Of a DNA stretch of 64,000 bases, positions 26,176-34,869 are shown one piece after another. The DNA comes from Chitinophaga pinensis. Its GTDB lineage: Bacteria > Bacteroidota > Bacteroidia > UKL13-3. The DNA lies in the NCBI GenBank assembly GCA_945870425.1, contig CAMBSD010000005.1, forward strand, positions 1-64,000, read 5' to 3'. Each line of letters starts with the position of its first letter. The first letter of the stretch is position 1. A program made the translations under genes and the position numbers. The notes under the pieces are model-generated. The model was not told the origin of the DNA. It was given only the letters and a program-made list of their open reading frames with translations, and did no database searches.

Positions 26176-27450
26176 ATGAACAAATATAACTTCATACTAT
26201 TGTATTGCCTTGTCAGCATATCAGCAATTGCTCAAACTGAATATAAAATTGAAACCAATAATCTTGGAAAAGACGAACGTTTTGAAAAATACCAAATTAC
26301 TATGCCTTTGTTTTGGCTGCAAGGCGATACTATCAAAACCCTCAGTTTTGAAAATATGCGCAAGGCTAAAGATATTCGCATAATTAAACCTAAAGGTTAT
26401 TCTAATTATGCCTATGGTTTTTTATTCTTTACAGGCAAACAAGATAATCTAAACCCAGGATTTACCTCAGTCCTAATTGGTGGTCCACAAACCAAGCATC
26501 CTCACATTTTTATAGATCACAATCACAACTATGATTTTACAGATGATGAACGTTTGACCCTGCCCTATTATTATGAACCTGGAAAATTATTGGAGCTAAA
26601 AAATGACTTGAGTCCACAAGGAAGCTTACAAATATTGCTAACAAAAAATAATCTGTTTGGCAAGTATGAATTTAAGAAACAAATGGATGATTATTTTGAT
26701 TTTTTTTATAAAGATAGGAAGTTTATTGGCACTGAACATTGCTACCGAGAGCAACGCTATGTTACCCGTTATGGCATTGCCAATATTGGGAATGATTCAT
26801 TTAAAATAGCCTTATTTGATGCAAATAGCAATGGTAAATACGATGATATTGACACAGACAAGGTTGTAGTTAGTAACTACAACGATACGATTTTTGACAC
26901 CAACAGTGATTTGTACAGTACCAAAATTTCAAAGGATAAAAACCAGATGTTTTTTGAGAAAAATGGCTTTGTGTATGAAATACTCGAAATAAACCCAACA
27001 GGTCAGTTTATTAGATTTAAACCAGGCAGTAGCGATTTGTTATTTGGGAAAATTAAGACAGGTAAAAAGATTAAGAAATTTGTTTTCACAAAGGCTGATG
27101 GCAAAAAGCAAAAAATAAAGCACCTGCGTAAATACAATGTGTTTATGTATTTCACAAGCGAGTCGGCACAAAATTTTGAAAAGGATACGGCCTTGGTAAG
27201 AGTGATTGCCCAAACAGATACGAGCCATTTGAAAGTAATTTTGTTCTTGTATGTAAATAAAAGCTATGAATTACGAATGTTTGATTCACAGTCAAAACCC
27301 AATTATATAGTTGCTTTGGGGAGCAAAGAACTAAGCAAAAAATTGGGCATTCGCGGATTACCTCAAAGTTTATGGCTCGGCAAAAGAAGAAAAGTTAAGG
27401 CTTATGGCATAAGACCCAATAGATTTCTGGGTGAATATTCAAAAAATTAA
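26176..27450 (+). CDS. Secreted protein with cysteine-less thioredoxin-like C-terminus
   Basis: 424 residues, not recognised as a named family. Signal peptide MNKYNFILLYCLVSISAIAQ. Two acidic calcium-loop-like segments, DHNHNYDFTDDERLTL (about residue 114) and DANSNGKYDDIDTD (about 215), recall dockerin or EF-hand loops. The C-terminal 130 residues have the strand-helix order of a TlpA-like thioredoxin domain: KIKHLRKYNVFMYFTSESAQ in place of the active-site strand and LGIRGLPQSLWLGKRRKVKA in place of the cis-proline segment, but no CxxC. So a redox role is unlikely; binding or scaffolding is possible. Divergent from the small lipoprotein gene; monocistronic. Confidence 0.6.
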   Translation: MNKYNFILLYCLVSISAIAQTEYKIETNNLGKDERFEKYQITMPLFWLQGDTIKTLSFENMRKAKDIRIIKPKGYSNYAYGFLFFTGKQDNLNPGFTSVLIGGPQTKHPHIFIDHNHNYDFTDDERLTLPYYYEPGKLLELKNDLSPQGSLQILLTKNNLFGKYEFKKQMDDYFDFFYKDRKFIGTEHCYREQRYVTRYGIANIGNDSFKIALFDANSNGKYDDIDTDKVVVSNYNDTIFDTNSDLYSTKISKDKNQMFFEKNGFVYEILEINPTGQFIRFKPGSSDLLFGKIKTGKKIKKFVFTKADGKKQKIKHLRKYNVFMYFTSESAQNFEKDTALVRVIAQTDTSHLKVILFLYVNKSYELRMFDSQSKPNYIVALGSKELSKKLGIRGLPQSLWLGKRRKVKAYGIRPNRFLGEYSKN

Positions 27451-27680
27451 GCATCAGGTTTACAAAGATTTCAGGTTTCCTTACATCCTTTTTACCTCTA
27501 TTAAAAACTTAAAAGTCCTTTTGGGGTTTGGCATTAATTTATTTAAAATAAAAAATCTACAACTAGAATAGAAAAATAGGCTAATAATATTTGTTTGAAA
27601 TTTAAAATTAATAAATTTCATTTGTAGGGATGTGTTAGTGATTTGACATTAAATACTATTTATATATCCAAACCAAACGA

Positions 27681-28853
27681 ATGTTTACAAATCAAGAAAT
27701 TAGACTTGACCTATTAAAGCAAAGGGCTTTTAACCTAAGATGGGCAGCAGTGCCAGAGGGTGTAATTCCATTAACTGCCGCAGACCCAGATTTTCCTTGC
27801 GCTCCACAAATTGCAGAAGCGATTAGTAAATATGCCTCAGAAAGGTATTTCTCTTATGCGCCTGCCGAAGGTCATTCTTTTTTCAGAGAATCTGTGGCTA
27901 GATTTCATACAAACAAGCGTCATGTTGTTACCAATCCGGATTTTGTGATAGCTGTTGATAGCGCAGCCTATGGAATCTTGATGACCTGCAAGGCTTTTAT
28001 TTCTGAAGGTGATGAGGCTATCGTTTTCAACCCAGTTGATTTCTTGTTTAAATATTCAGTAGAATCATGCCAAGGTGTCTCTGTCCCTATTTCAGTGCCT
28101 CTTACTCCGGACGGAATGATTCATATAGAGGCTTTAGAAAACGCCATCACTGCGAAAACAAAGCTGATTTGTCTTTGCAACCCATTAAACCCTACTGGAA
28201 AAGTATTTACTAAAGTCGAACTAGAGCAAATTGGCAATTTAGCCATTAAACACAAGTTAATCATCCTATCTGATGAAATTTGGAGTGATATCGTTTTTGA
28301 ACCACATGTTTATACAAGTATCGCATCTGTAAGTGAGGCAATCAAACAGCAAACGGTTATAGTAACTGGTTATAGTAAATCATACGGTTTGGCTGGCTTA
28401 AGAGTTGGATCTGTTATAGCTCCCAATGAAAAACTATACCAACAAATGCTACTTGCTTCTGATCATCAATCTACCACGCATGGTTGCAATGTATTGGCTC
28501 AAGTGGCTGTAAAATCTGCTCTTGACGATTGCGAAGACTGGCTGCAAGGCTTTGTTAAACATCTCAAAAACATGAGGGATATTTGTGTAGAAGACTTAAA
28601 TAAAATAGTGGGTATTAATTGTCATGCACCCCAAGGATGTTATTTGGTTTTTCCTGCCATTACAGATACAGGAATGAATGCTGAAACCCTTCAAACTTTA
28701 TTGCTAGAAAAAGCCAAAGTAGCTGTAGTGCCTGGGCTTAGCAAATGGTTTGGGGATAGAGCTACAGGCCATATCAGGCTTAGCTTTGCCACCTCAGAAG
28801 AAATATTAAAAGAAGGATTGAATCGAATTACAAAAGTACTGAACGAAAGATGA
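27681..28853 (+). CDS. PatB/MalY-type aminotransferase (putative cystathionine beta-lyase / C-S lyase)
   Basis: 390 residues, fold-type I PLP enzyme. The PLP-binding lysine is K233 in TGYSKSYGLAGLRVGS; other landmarks are ITLTAADPDFPC-like opening (VIPLTAADPDFP), LICLCNPLNPTGK and ILSDEIWSDIVF. The N-terminal W-A-x-x-x-E-x-V-I-P-L-x-x-A-D-x-DF pattern and absence of domain I class-I aminotransferase residues favour the MalY/PatB group, which cleaves C-S bonds of cystathionine or cysteine conjugates. A plain aminotransferase cannot be excluded. Its stop overlaps the next start by four bases (ATGA), so it is coupled to the FAD-DsbA fusion. Confidence 0.82.
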   Translation: MFTNQEIRLDLLKQRAFNLRWAAVPEGVIPLTAADPDFPCAPQIAEAISKYASERYFSYAPAEGHSFFRESVARFHTNKRHVVTNPDFVIAVDSAAYGILMTCKAFISEGDEAIVFNPVDFLFKYSVESCQGVSVPISVPLTPDGMIHIEALENAITAKTKLICLCNPLNPTGKVFTKVELEQIGNLAIKHKLIILSDEIWSDIVFEPHVYTSIASVSEAIKQQTVIVTGYSKSYGLAGLRVGSVIAPNEKLYQQMLLASDHQSTTHGCNVLAQVAVKSALDDCEDWLQGFVKHLKNMRDICVEDLNKIVGINCHAPQGCYLVFPAITDTGMNAETLQTLLLEKAKVAVVPGLSKWFGDRATGHIRLSFATSEEILKEGLNRITKVLNER

Positions 28854-30772
28854 AAGTAGTAATCATAGGAAGTGGAATAGCGGGAATGGCATTGGCTGTA
28901 ATTCTGCGAAACAATGGTTTCGAAATAGCAATAAACGAAAGAGACTCAGAAATGCCTCGAAAAGGCCATGCCTTCCTGATGCATCCTGATGCTATGGATA
29001 TCTTAAATGACATTTCGACTTTCAATCCAGGCATCGAAATACCTGGTCAAGTAATAGATAAAATTGTATTAAAAAGACCAGACAATGCCATCATTCAATC
29101 CACCGAACTTGAATCATGGATATGCATGAAACGTATTGATATTATTAAGTTTTTAAATGATTTTGTCTCTGAAAGTGAAATACATTATAACCGAACATTC
29201 TCTCACTTCATTTATGAAAATGAAAAAGCCATAGCTGCTGCTTTTGCCAATGGAGATGTAGAATATGGAGATGTATTTATTGGTTGTGATGGTGCAAATT
29301 CCAAAGTAAGACAATCCCTTTTTGGTGATATAAATTTCACACCAGTTCAAGTTAAAGAAATAGTTGGAGTGGTGCAAAATCCTAATTTAATTGCAAGATT
29401 ACCAAGCACGTTTACCAAATATATTTGTAGTAAAAATGGACTTGCCATAGGTTTAATTCCATGCTCAAATGAGGAGATGGTCTGGTTTATGCAATTTGAT
29501 GTGAACCTGCAAAAAAACAAAGATGAATCACCTGAAAACATAAAGGCACTATGCTATGAATTGCTCAATCATTTCCCTGAAGAAGTTTTTGAAATTTTAT
29601 CAAACAATAATTTTAACAACAACTATGTGTGGCACTCAACCGACTTTGATTTATTGCCCGCTTTTCATAAAAGTAATGTTGCCTTAATTGGAGATGCTGC
29701 GCATGTGGCTTTGCCATTTACAACTGCAGGAACTACCAATGCCTTGCTTGATGCAAGTAAAATGGCAGAATTACTTATTAATAATAAATCAACATTCGAG
29801 GATACTTGTCATCAATTTTATGAAGCTAGGGCAACCCAATTAAAAGAGCATATTAATTTGGGTAGGGAAATAAAAGATAATTTCTTAAATGCATTAGATG
29901 CAAAAGTTACACTTCCATTAATTACCCAATTAACAGAGAATGAGAAAGAGAAACCTGTCATTCAATTATTGTATTTTACCGATCCCGTTTGTTCAACTTG
30001 TTGGCTAGTTCAACCTCAATTACGAAAATTATCTTTAAGATATAGCAAATATTTCGAGATTAAATACCATATGGGTGGATTGCTTCCAAGTTGGCAAGGG
30101 TATAACAGTGGCAAAATTAAAAACCCAAACGATGCAGCTGAACATTGGAAAGAAATGGCCGAGAAGTACAATATGCCTATCTCGCCTAATGTATGGTTGG
30201 AGTCCCCTCTATCCTCTTGGTTTCCCCCTTCAATTGCAATTAAAGCAGCACAATTACAGAATAAAATCAAAGCTTTTCATTTTCATCGGAGGATAAAAGA
30301 GCTTTTATCTTTTGAAAGTAAAAACATCACCGATATTGATTTATTAATAGAAACTGCCATAGAGTTGGGTTTAGATAGAAATAGACTTATTGATGATATT
30401 GGCAAAATGGCGTTGGTAAAATTTGAAGAGGATTTGGAGTATGCTATTGAATTGGACGTTAAAGTACTTCCTACTTTTATTTTTTCTAATCAACAAAATG
30501 AAAGCATTATTTTAAATGGCTACCAAGAATATGAAACCTTGGAAAAAGCTATATTAGACTTGCATCCGGCTGCAAAAAAAGATACTACGATACGAAAACC
30601 TTTAGAGTTGTTTCAGATTTACCAAAGTATGACTACCCATGAGTTTACCTATCTTATGGATTTAGAAACAAAAGAAGCTGAAGACATTTTAAAAAATCTT
30701 TCGCACTCGGGTTTATTGCAATCTAAAAAGAATAATAGCGGTTCGATTTGGAAATTGAGTAGAGGGGTGTAA
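28850..30772 (+). CDS. FAD-dependent monooxygenase fused to a DsbA-like thiol domain
   Basis: 640 residues in one open frame. Residues 1-355 are a PHBH-type flavin monooxygenase: GSGIAG (7-12) for the dinucleotide, CDGANSKVR with D147, and GDAAHVALPF with D282 for FAD ribityl binding. From about 370 a DsbA/FrnE/SpxH-like domain starts, with TDPVCSTCWLVQPQLRKL (Cys381-S-T-Cys384), a helical insert and a late DVKVLPTFIF cis-proline segment (about 540). The last 50 residues (LFQIYQSMTTHEFTYLMDLE onward) resemble a winged helix. The two parts are normally separate proteins of about 370 and 290 residues. Translationally coupled to the PatB-like gene, suggesting organosulfur metabolism; that is inference. 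Confidence 0.8.
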   Translation: MKVVIIGSGIAGMALAVILRNNGFEIAINERDSEMPRKGHAFLMHPDAMDILNDISTFNPGIEIPGQVIDKIVLKRPDNAIIQSTELESWICMKRIDIIKFLNDFVSESEIHYNRTFSHFIYENEKAIAAAFANGDVEYGDVFIGCDGANSKVRQSLFGDINFTPVQVKEIVGVVQNPNLIARLPSTFTKYICSKNGLAIGLIPCSNEEMVWFMQFDVNLQKNKDESPENIKALCYELLNHFPEEVFEILSNNNFNNNYVWHSTDFDLLPAFHKSNVALIGDAAHVALPFTTAGTTNALLDASKMAELLINNKSTFEDTCHQFYEARATQLKEHINLGREIKDNFLNALDAKVTLPLITQLTENEKEKPVIQLLYFTDPVCSTCWLVQPQLRKLSLRYSKYFEIKYHMGGLLPSWQGYNSGKIKNPNDAAEHWKEMAEKYNMPISPNVWLESPLSSWFPPSIAIKAAQLQNKIKAFHFHRRIKELLSFESKNITDIDLLIETAIELGLDRNRLIDDIGKMALVKFEEDLEYAIELDVKVLPTFIFSNQQNESIILNGYQEYETLEKAILDLHPAAKKDTTIRKPLELFQIYQSMTTHEFTYLMDLETKEAEDILKNLSHSGLLQSKKNNSGSIWKLSRGV

Positions 30773-31179
30773 TAAAAATTGCTGTAAAACAGCAGCCATA
30801 CTTTATTTAGGTTATTTAAAATTTAGAGGTATTCTATATCAAAATAAATATTTTTCTAAACATTGCTAAGCATTCATCTATCTAAATACTATTCATTTTG
30901 AGGCATCAAAAAGGAAAAAAATGCTTTGATTTTCAAGGTGCCATATGGTCGTTTAGCGGAGCCGAAAAGCCGTTTCGGCTCCGCTAAATGAACGTTTCCT
31001 TGCTACTTCATTAAAACAATGTTATGGTCTTATCTGGATTGGAATATTTAGTATAAATAGACATTAAAAATCCACCCCTAAGCACTCCAAGGAGAGGAAT
31101 AACCAAGGACTAAACTTGGTTATAAAATTGAGTTGAAATTCTTGAATAAAAAACATTAGGCAATGAGTGTCTTTCAAAT
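30773..31179. other. Long intergenic region with repeats
   Basis: About 400 bp without a gene between the convergent FAD-DsbA and Cys-rich genes. It holds a weak GCTGT/ACAGC hairpin just after the FAD-DsbA stop, a perfect palindromic repeat (separate entry), and at about 31070-31100 a degenerate copy of a 'ccacccctaagcactccaag'-type motif like repeats common in Bacteroidota intergenic DNA. No reading frame of note. Confidence 0.6.
30944..30998. repeat. REP-like palindromic repeat, copy A
   Basis: A 55-bp unit whose core is a perfect 16-bp inverted repeat (30952-30967 and 30973-30988, TTTAGCGGAGCCGAAA and its complement) around a 5-nt loop. It is flanked by TATGGTCG on the left and TGAACGTTTC on the right. 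A diverged copy with the same flanks lies at 35385-35440. No poly-T follows, so a mobile or REP-type element fits better than a terminator. Confidence 0.75.
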
Positions 31180-31683
31180 CTATTTTTCTTGCTGCATTTT
31201 AATGGCCCGTTTTAGGTTTTGTATAAAGGTGGTTGCCATTGATGATTTGTAGTGGCAATGGTTGCTGATACTACCTGTTTGTTCGCATTTACAAGCAATA
31301 ATCTTATTGTTCTCAATAAAAAAATTACAGGTTTGACACGCTACTGCTGAGCATATTTTAAGCATCGCATCTTCATTTAACAGAAAAAAATTTCCTTGCA
31401 AATCGAGGTTGATAGCTGCATTGCGCTTATAGTTCATGTAGTTGCAAACTGCCAATAAAAAATATCCGTTTCCTATTTGCTCTATCTTCAACTCTTGCAC
31501 CTTTGTTCCATCCCTAAATGTCCACTCCAATGCTTTGTCAATTGGGACTTGCATATTTTGCTTTATTGAAATTATTCCATTTTCCAATTGGCCTATTTCA
31601 ATATTTTTCTGTGCATGCAAATGCACTGATATCAATATGAATGAAATGAAAAATAGAAGGTATATAATGATTTTTTTTACCAT
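31180..31683 (-). CDS. Secreted cysteine-rich hypothetical protein
   Basis: 167 residues, family not named. A signal peptide ends near HLHAQK. The middle is a short beta-rich stretch; the C-terminal third carries a Cys/His cluster, CSAVACQTC, then IIACKCEQTG and NHCHY, six cysteines and two histidines within about 35 residues. This looks like a metal-binding or disulfide-rich module. Its start codon overlaps the end of a 50-residue lipoprotein gene by 7 bp, so the two form a coupled pair. Convergent with the FAD-DsbA gene. Confidence 0.6.
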   Translation of the reverse strand: MVKKIIIYLLFFISFILISVHLHAQKNIEIGQLENGIISIKQNMQVPIDKALEWTFRDGTKVQELKIEQIGNGYFLLAVCNYMNYKRNAAINLDLQGNFFLLNEDAMLKICSAVACQTCNFFIENNKIIACKCEQTGSISNHCHYKSSMATTFIQNLKRAIKMQQEK

Positions 31684-31829
31684 GCAATTTGATAACTTTT
31701 TTCAACAGTTCCGCTGTCTTTTTCTGAATTTACTTTACCACGAAACCAATAACGCTGCTTACAAGATGCATAAAAAATAGTTATTACAAAAAAGCACAAA
31801 ATGAGTTTTAAAATGAATCTGTTTTTCAT
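31677..31829 (-). CDS. 50-residue lipoprotein
   Basis: A short frame beginning MKNRFILKLILCFFVITIFY with a lipobox FYASC and lipidated Cys23, followed by a 27-residue polar tail that ends SYQIAW. Its stop (TAA at 31679-31677) lies inside the first codons of the next gene, whose ATG is at 31683, an ATGGTAA arrangement that supports translation of both. Function unknown; probably an outer- or inner-membrane-anchored partner of the Cys-rich protein. Confidence 0.6.
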   Translation of the reverse strand: MKNRFILKLILCFFVITIFYASCKQRYWFRGKVNSEKDSGTVEKSYQIAW

Positions 31830-31868
31830 TCGCTTTGTATGATTACTCAATATCAATTTTGTTAAGGA

Positions 31869-32603
31869 TTAGACAATTTGGTTATAGCTTTTAAAGAAAC
31901 TTCTAAGTTTCATACTAAAAACACCCCAAATGGCTTCTTTGATAATGCCTCTAGAAATTTTGGATTCACCTTTGGTTCTATCTGTGAAAATTATAGGCAC
32001 TTCCTCTATTTTAAAACCATGTTTCCAAGCCGTAAATTTCATTTCTATTTGGAAGGCATAGCCTCTGAATTTTATTTTCTCCAAATTGATATGTTCCAAC
32101 AAGGCTCTTTTGTAACAGACAAAACCTGCAGTAGTATCTCTAATGTCCATGCCCGTAATCATGCGCACATAGGCTGATGCAAAATAGGATAGCATCACAC
32201 GACTCATGGGCCAATTAACTACATTCACACCTGTTTTGTAGCGAGAGCCAACAGCTAAATCAGCACCCTTTTCGCAGGCATTAAAAAGTCGAGCCAAATC
32301 ATCTGGGTTATGGCTAAAGTCTGCATCCATCTCAAAAATATAATCATATCCCTTTTGAATACACCATTTAAAACCATCTATATATGCAGTTCCAAGCCCA
32401 TTCTTTTCTTTACGCTCAAGCATAAACAATTGCCCAGGGAATTCGGTTTGAAGTCCTTTCACAATCTTTCCAGTGCCGTCAGGTGAATTATCATCAACGA
32501 TGAGAATATTGAAAACAGGATTAAGTGAGACCACCTTACGGATAATATCTTCAATGTTTTCTTTCTCGTTATAGGTCGGTATTATTACTATTCTTGGTAT
32601 CAC
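31869..32603 (-). CDS. Polyprenol monophosphomannose synthase-like glycosyltransferase
   Basis: 244 residues, GT2 family of the dolichol-phosphate mannosyltransferase type: VIIPTYNEKENIEDIIRKVV, ILIVDDNSPDGTGKIVK, GLGTAYIDGFKWCIQKGYDY, EMDADFSHNPDDL (DxD) and GSRYKTGVNVVNWPMSR. No C-terminal membrane helices, matching the soluble Dpm1-type enzyme. It would transfer a hexose from a nucleotide sugar to polyprenyl phosphate at the inner membrane. Divergent from the phosphatase gene with about 80 bp between. Confidence 0.88.
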   Translation of the reverse strand: MIPRIVIIPTYNEKENIEDIIRKVVSLNPVFNILIVDDNSPDGTGKIVKGLQTEFPGQLFMLERKEKNGLGTAYIDGFKWCIQKGYDYIFEMDADFSHNPDDLARLFNACEKGADLAVGSRYKTGVNVVNWPMSRVMLSYFASAYVRMITGMDIRDTTAGFVCYKRALLEHINLEKIKFRGYAFQIEMKFTAWKHGFKIEEVPIIFTDRTKGESKISRGIIKEAIWGVFSMKLRSFFKSYNQIV

Positions 32604-32685
32604 GGAATTTTTTCAATAATAAGACTAAACGTACAATAATTCAATTTTGATGTTATTATTGAGAAAAAATATAAAATTGTAACCC

Positions 32686-33177
32686 ATGCAAAAAGCAATA
32701 TTTTTAGATAGAGATGGTGTGTTAAACCACGAAGTGGGCGACTATATCAAACGATTTGAGGATTTTAAATTATTGGACCATATCTATGAAGGTCTTAAAC
32801 TTTTTTTTGATAATGGATACCTATTGATAGTGATTACAAACCAAGGAGGCATTGCTAAAGGCGAATACACCCATGAAACACTTTCTACTATTCATGATTT
32901 TATGATGAGTGAATTGCGAAAGCATGGTATCGAAATTACTGAAATTTATTACTGTCCACACCACCCTATTGTATCACATTGCTTGTGTCGCAAACCGGGT
33001 AGTTTAATGGTTGAAAAAGCAGTTTCAAAATACCAGATTGACCCAAAACAGAGTTATTTTATAGGCGACAAACAACGTGACATCGATTGCGGAGAAGCAG
33101 TTGGGGTGAATGGAATTCTGATTGAATCTAACGAAAATTGGTTGCCCCATGCTCAACATATTTGCTCAAAAGCTTAA
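32686..33177 (+). CDS. HAD phosphatase, GmhB/HisB-N type
   Basis: 163 residues. HAD motif I FLDRDGVLN (nucleophile D8, D10), motif II VITNQGG, zinc-binding cluster CPHHP ... HCLCRKP, motif III/IV in YFIGDKQRDIDCGEAVG. This is the D-glycero-D-manno-heptose 1,7-bisphosphate phosphatase / histidinol phosphatase subgroup, a little shorter than typical GmhB. Heptose synthesis for LPS core is the likely use, but no other heptose gene is nearby. The next gene starts 13 bp downstream. Confidence 0.85.
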   Translation: MQKAIFLDRDGVLNHEVGDYIKRFEDFKLLDHIYEGLKLFFDNGYLLIVITNQGGIAKGEYTHETLSTIHDFMMSELRKHGIEITEIYYCPHHPIVSHCLCRKPGSLMVEKAVSKYQIDPKQSYFIGDKQRDIDCGEAVGVNGILIESNENWLPHAQHICSKA

Positions 33178-33189
33178 CACATAAATCCT

Positions 33190-34542
33190 ATGAATAACAT
33201 CAAAAAACTAAGCCTTTTCGACTCGAGCATGATTGTGATGGGCAGTATGATTGGTTCGGGAATCTTCATTGTTTCTTCAGGCATGGCAAGAGATTTGGGC
33301 AGCCCCATGTATCTTATTTTGGCATGGGTTGTAACGGCTATTCTAACACTTTTAGCAGCATTAAGTTATGGCGAATTAGCAGCTTCAATGCCCAAAGCGG
33401 GTGGTCAATATGTATACTTAAAAGAGGCTTATGGCCCCCTCTTTGGCTTCTTATATGGTTGGACATTATTCACCGTTATCCAAAGCGGAACCATTTCAGC
33501 TGTGGCTGTAGCTTTTGCTAAATTTTCAGCCATTTTGTTTCCGATATTTTCAGAAAATAATGTATTGTTTGAAGTAGCCAATTTTAAAATCAGTGTAGCT
33601 CAAATTTTAGGCATTGTGGTTATTTGGACTCTTAGTTTAAGTAATTTTAGAGAAATAAAATCGGGTGCTCTTATTCAAAATATTTTCACTTCAGCTAAAA
33701 TTATTGCCCTTGTTTTTGTAATCATCGCAGGGCTTTATTTTGTGTTGAACCATGCAGGTGATGCCATGAGCTCTAGTAACACTGTGAGTTCATCAAACCC
33801 AGAGTTATCCATTGGTGTGTTTTGTGCAGCATTAGTGGGTTCTATTTTCTCAAGTGATGCATGGAACAATATCACTTTTACGGCTAGTGAAATTGACAAG
33901 CCTGAGAAAAATGTTCCTCGTTCTTTGTTGATTGGTACCGGAAGTGTATTGCTAATCTATATTTTAATCAATTTGGTTTATGTAAATGCATTGCCATTTG
34001 AGGCCATCGAAAATGTCCCATCTGACAGGGTGGGAACCTTGCTGATGCAAACTGTTTTTGGAGATATAGGCGCAGTATTAATGGCTATATTAATTATGGT
34101 TTCCACTTTTGGTTGCATCAATGGATTGTGTTTAAGTGGAGCAAGAGTTTATTTTGCCATGGCCAAAGACCAACTGTTTTTCAAACAAGCCGAAAAGCTT
34201 AATAAAAATCAATCTCCCCAATATGCACTCATCATACAAGCTATTTGGGCTAGTCTTTTAACCCTTTCTGGTTCTTATGGCGACTTGCTGGATTATGTGG
34301 TATTTGCGGTATTGTTATTTTACATACTAACAGTGGCAGCCCTATTTGTTTTAAGAAAAAAGCAAGCTGATTTACCACGTCCTTATAAAGTTTTTGCCTA
34401 CCCTTATCTACCTGCCTTGTATATCATCATTGCAAGTGTAATATGTGTAAGTCTTTTGATTTACAAACCTAATTATACCTATCCTGGATTGGCTATTGTG
34501 TTGGCGGGAATTCCTGTTTATTTTTGGGTGAGGAGGAAGTAA
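33190..34542 (+). CDS. APC-superfamily amino acid permease
   Basis: 450 residues with about 12 transmembrane helices. The first helix has the APC signature MIVMGSMIGSGIFIVSSG, with the unwound GSGIF segment that binds the substrate's backbone; AGGQYVYLKEAYGPLFGFLY-like text (PKAGGQYVYLKEAYGPLFGF) follows. It resembles the LAT/serine-threonine exchanger branch. Substrate cannot be told. It follows the HAD phosphatase by 13 bp and is probably co-transcribed, with no obvious metabolic link. Confidence 0.87.
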   Translation: MNNIKKLSLFDSSMIVMGSMIGSGIFIVSSGMARDLGSPMYLILAWVVTAILTLLAALSYGELAASMPKAGGQYVYLKEAYGPLFGFLYGWTLFTVIQSGTISAVAVAFAKFSAILFPIFSENNVLFEVANFKISVAQILGIVVIWTLSLSNFREIKSGALIQNIFTSAKIIALVFVIIAGLYFVLNHAGDAMSSSNTVSSSNPELSIGVFCAALVGSIFSSDAWNNITFTASEIDKPEKNVPRSLLIGTGSVLLIYILINLVYVNALPFEAIENVPSDRVGTLLMQTVFGDIGAVLMAILIMVSTFGCINGLCLSGARVYFAMAKDQLFFKQAEKLNKNQSPQYALIIQAIWASLLTLSGSYGDLLDYVVFAVLLFYILTVAALFVLRKKQADLPRPYKVFAYPYLPALYIIIASVICVSLLIYKPNYTYPGLAIVLAGIPVYFWVRRK

Positions 34543-34869
34543 TAGTGTGCGGTTGCCGGTGCTCAGTTAACGGTTTTTAAGTTTACTATTTGACTGTTTA
34601 CAGTTGCTCGGTTTATAGACATTGTCATTTCGAGCGGAGTCGAGAAATTGACTTCAACTTAACTTACTAGGTGCTCTATTGTCGGTGCACGGTGCACTGA
34701 TTTAAGTGTTACAGTTTTGGATTATAGATAACAAATCCTCATCAAATACCATTTACTTATATTCATTAAGATTATACGATGTGATTTTCTACCTGATTAT
34801 GGTAAAATTTCATTCTTAAAACAGTTATTTTGTTTAGTGGATAAAAATTAAATTAGGATGAAGCCCTTT
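34543..34869. repeat. Intergenic region of degenerate dispersed repeats
   Basis: Between the permease and a small minus-strand gene. It contains 'gtgcggttgccggtgctcag', several 'gtttacagtt / tgactgtttacag' units, and at 34624-34652 a near-palindrome around CATTTCGAGCGGAGTCGAGA, a type of repeat frequent in Bacteroidota intergenic DNA. No coding frame. The core CGAGTCCG-like segment is related to the palindromic repeat at 35385. Confidence 0.6.
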
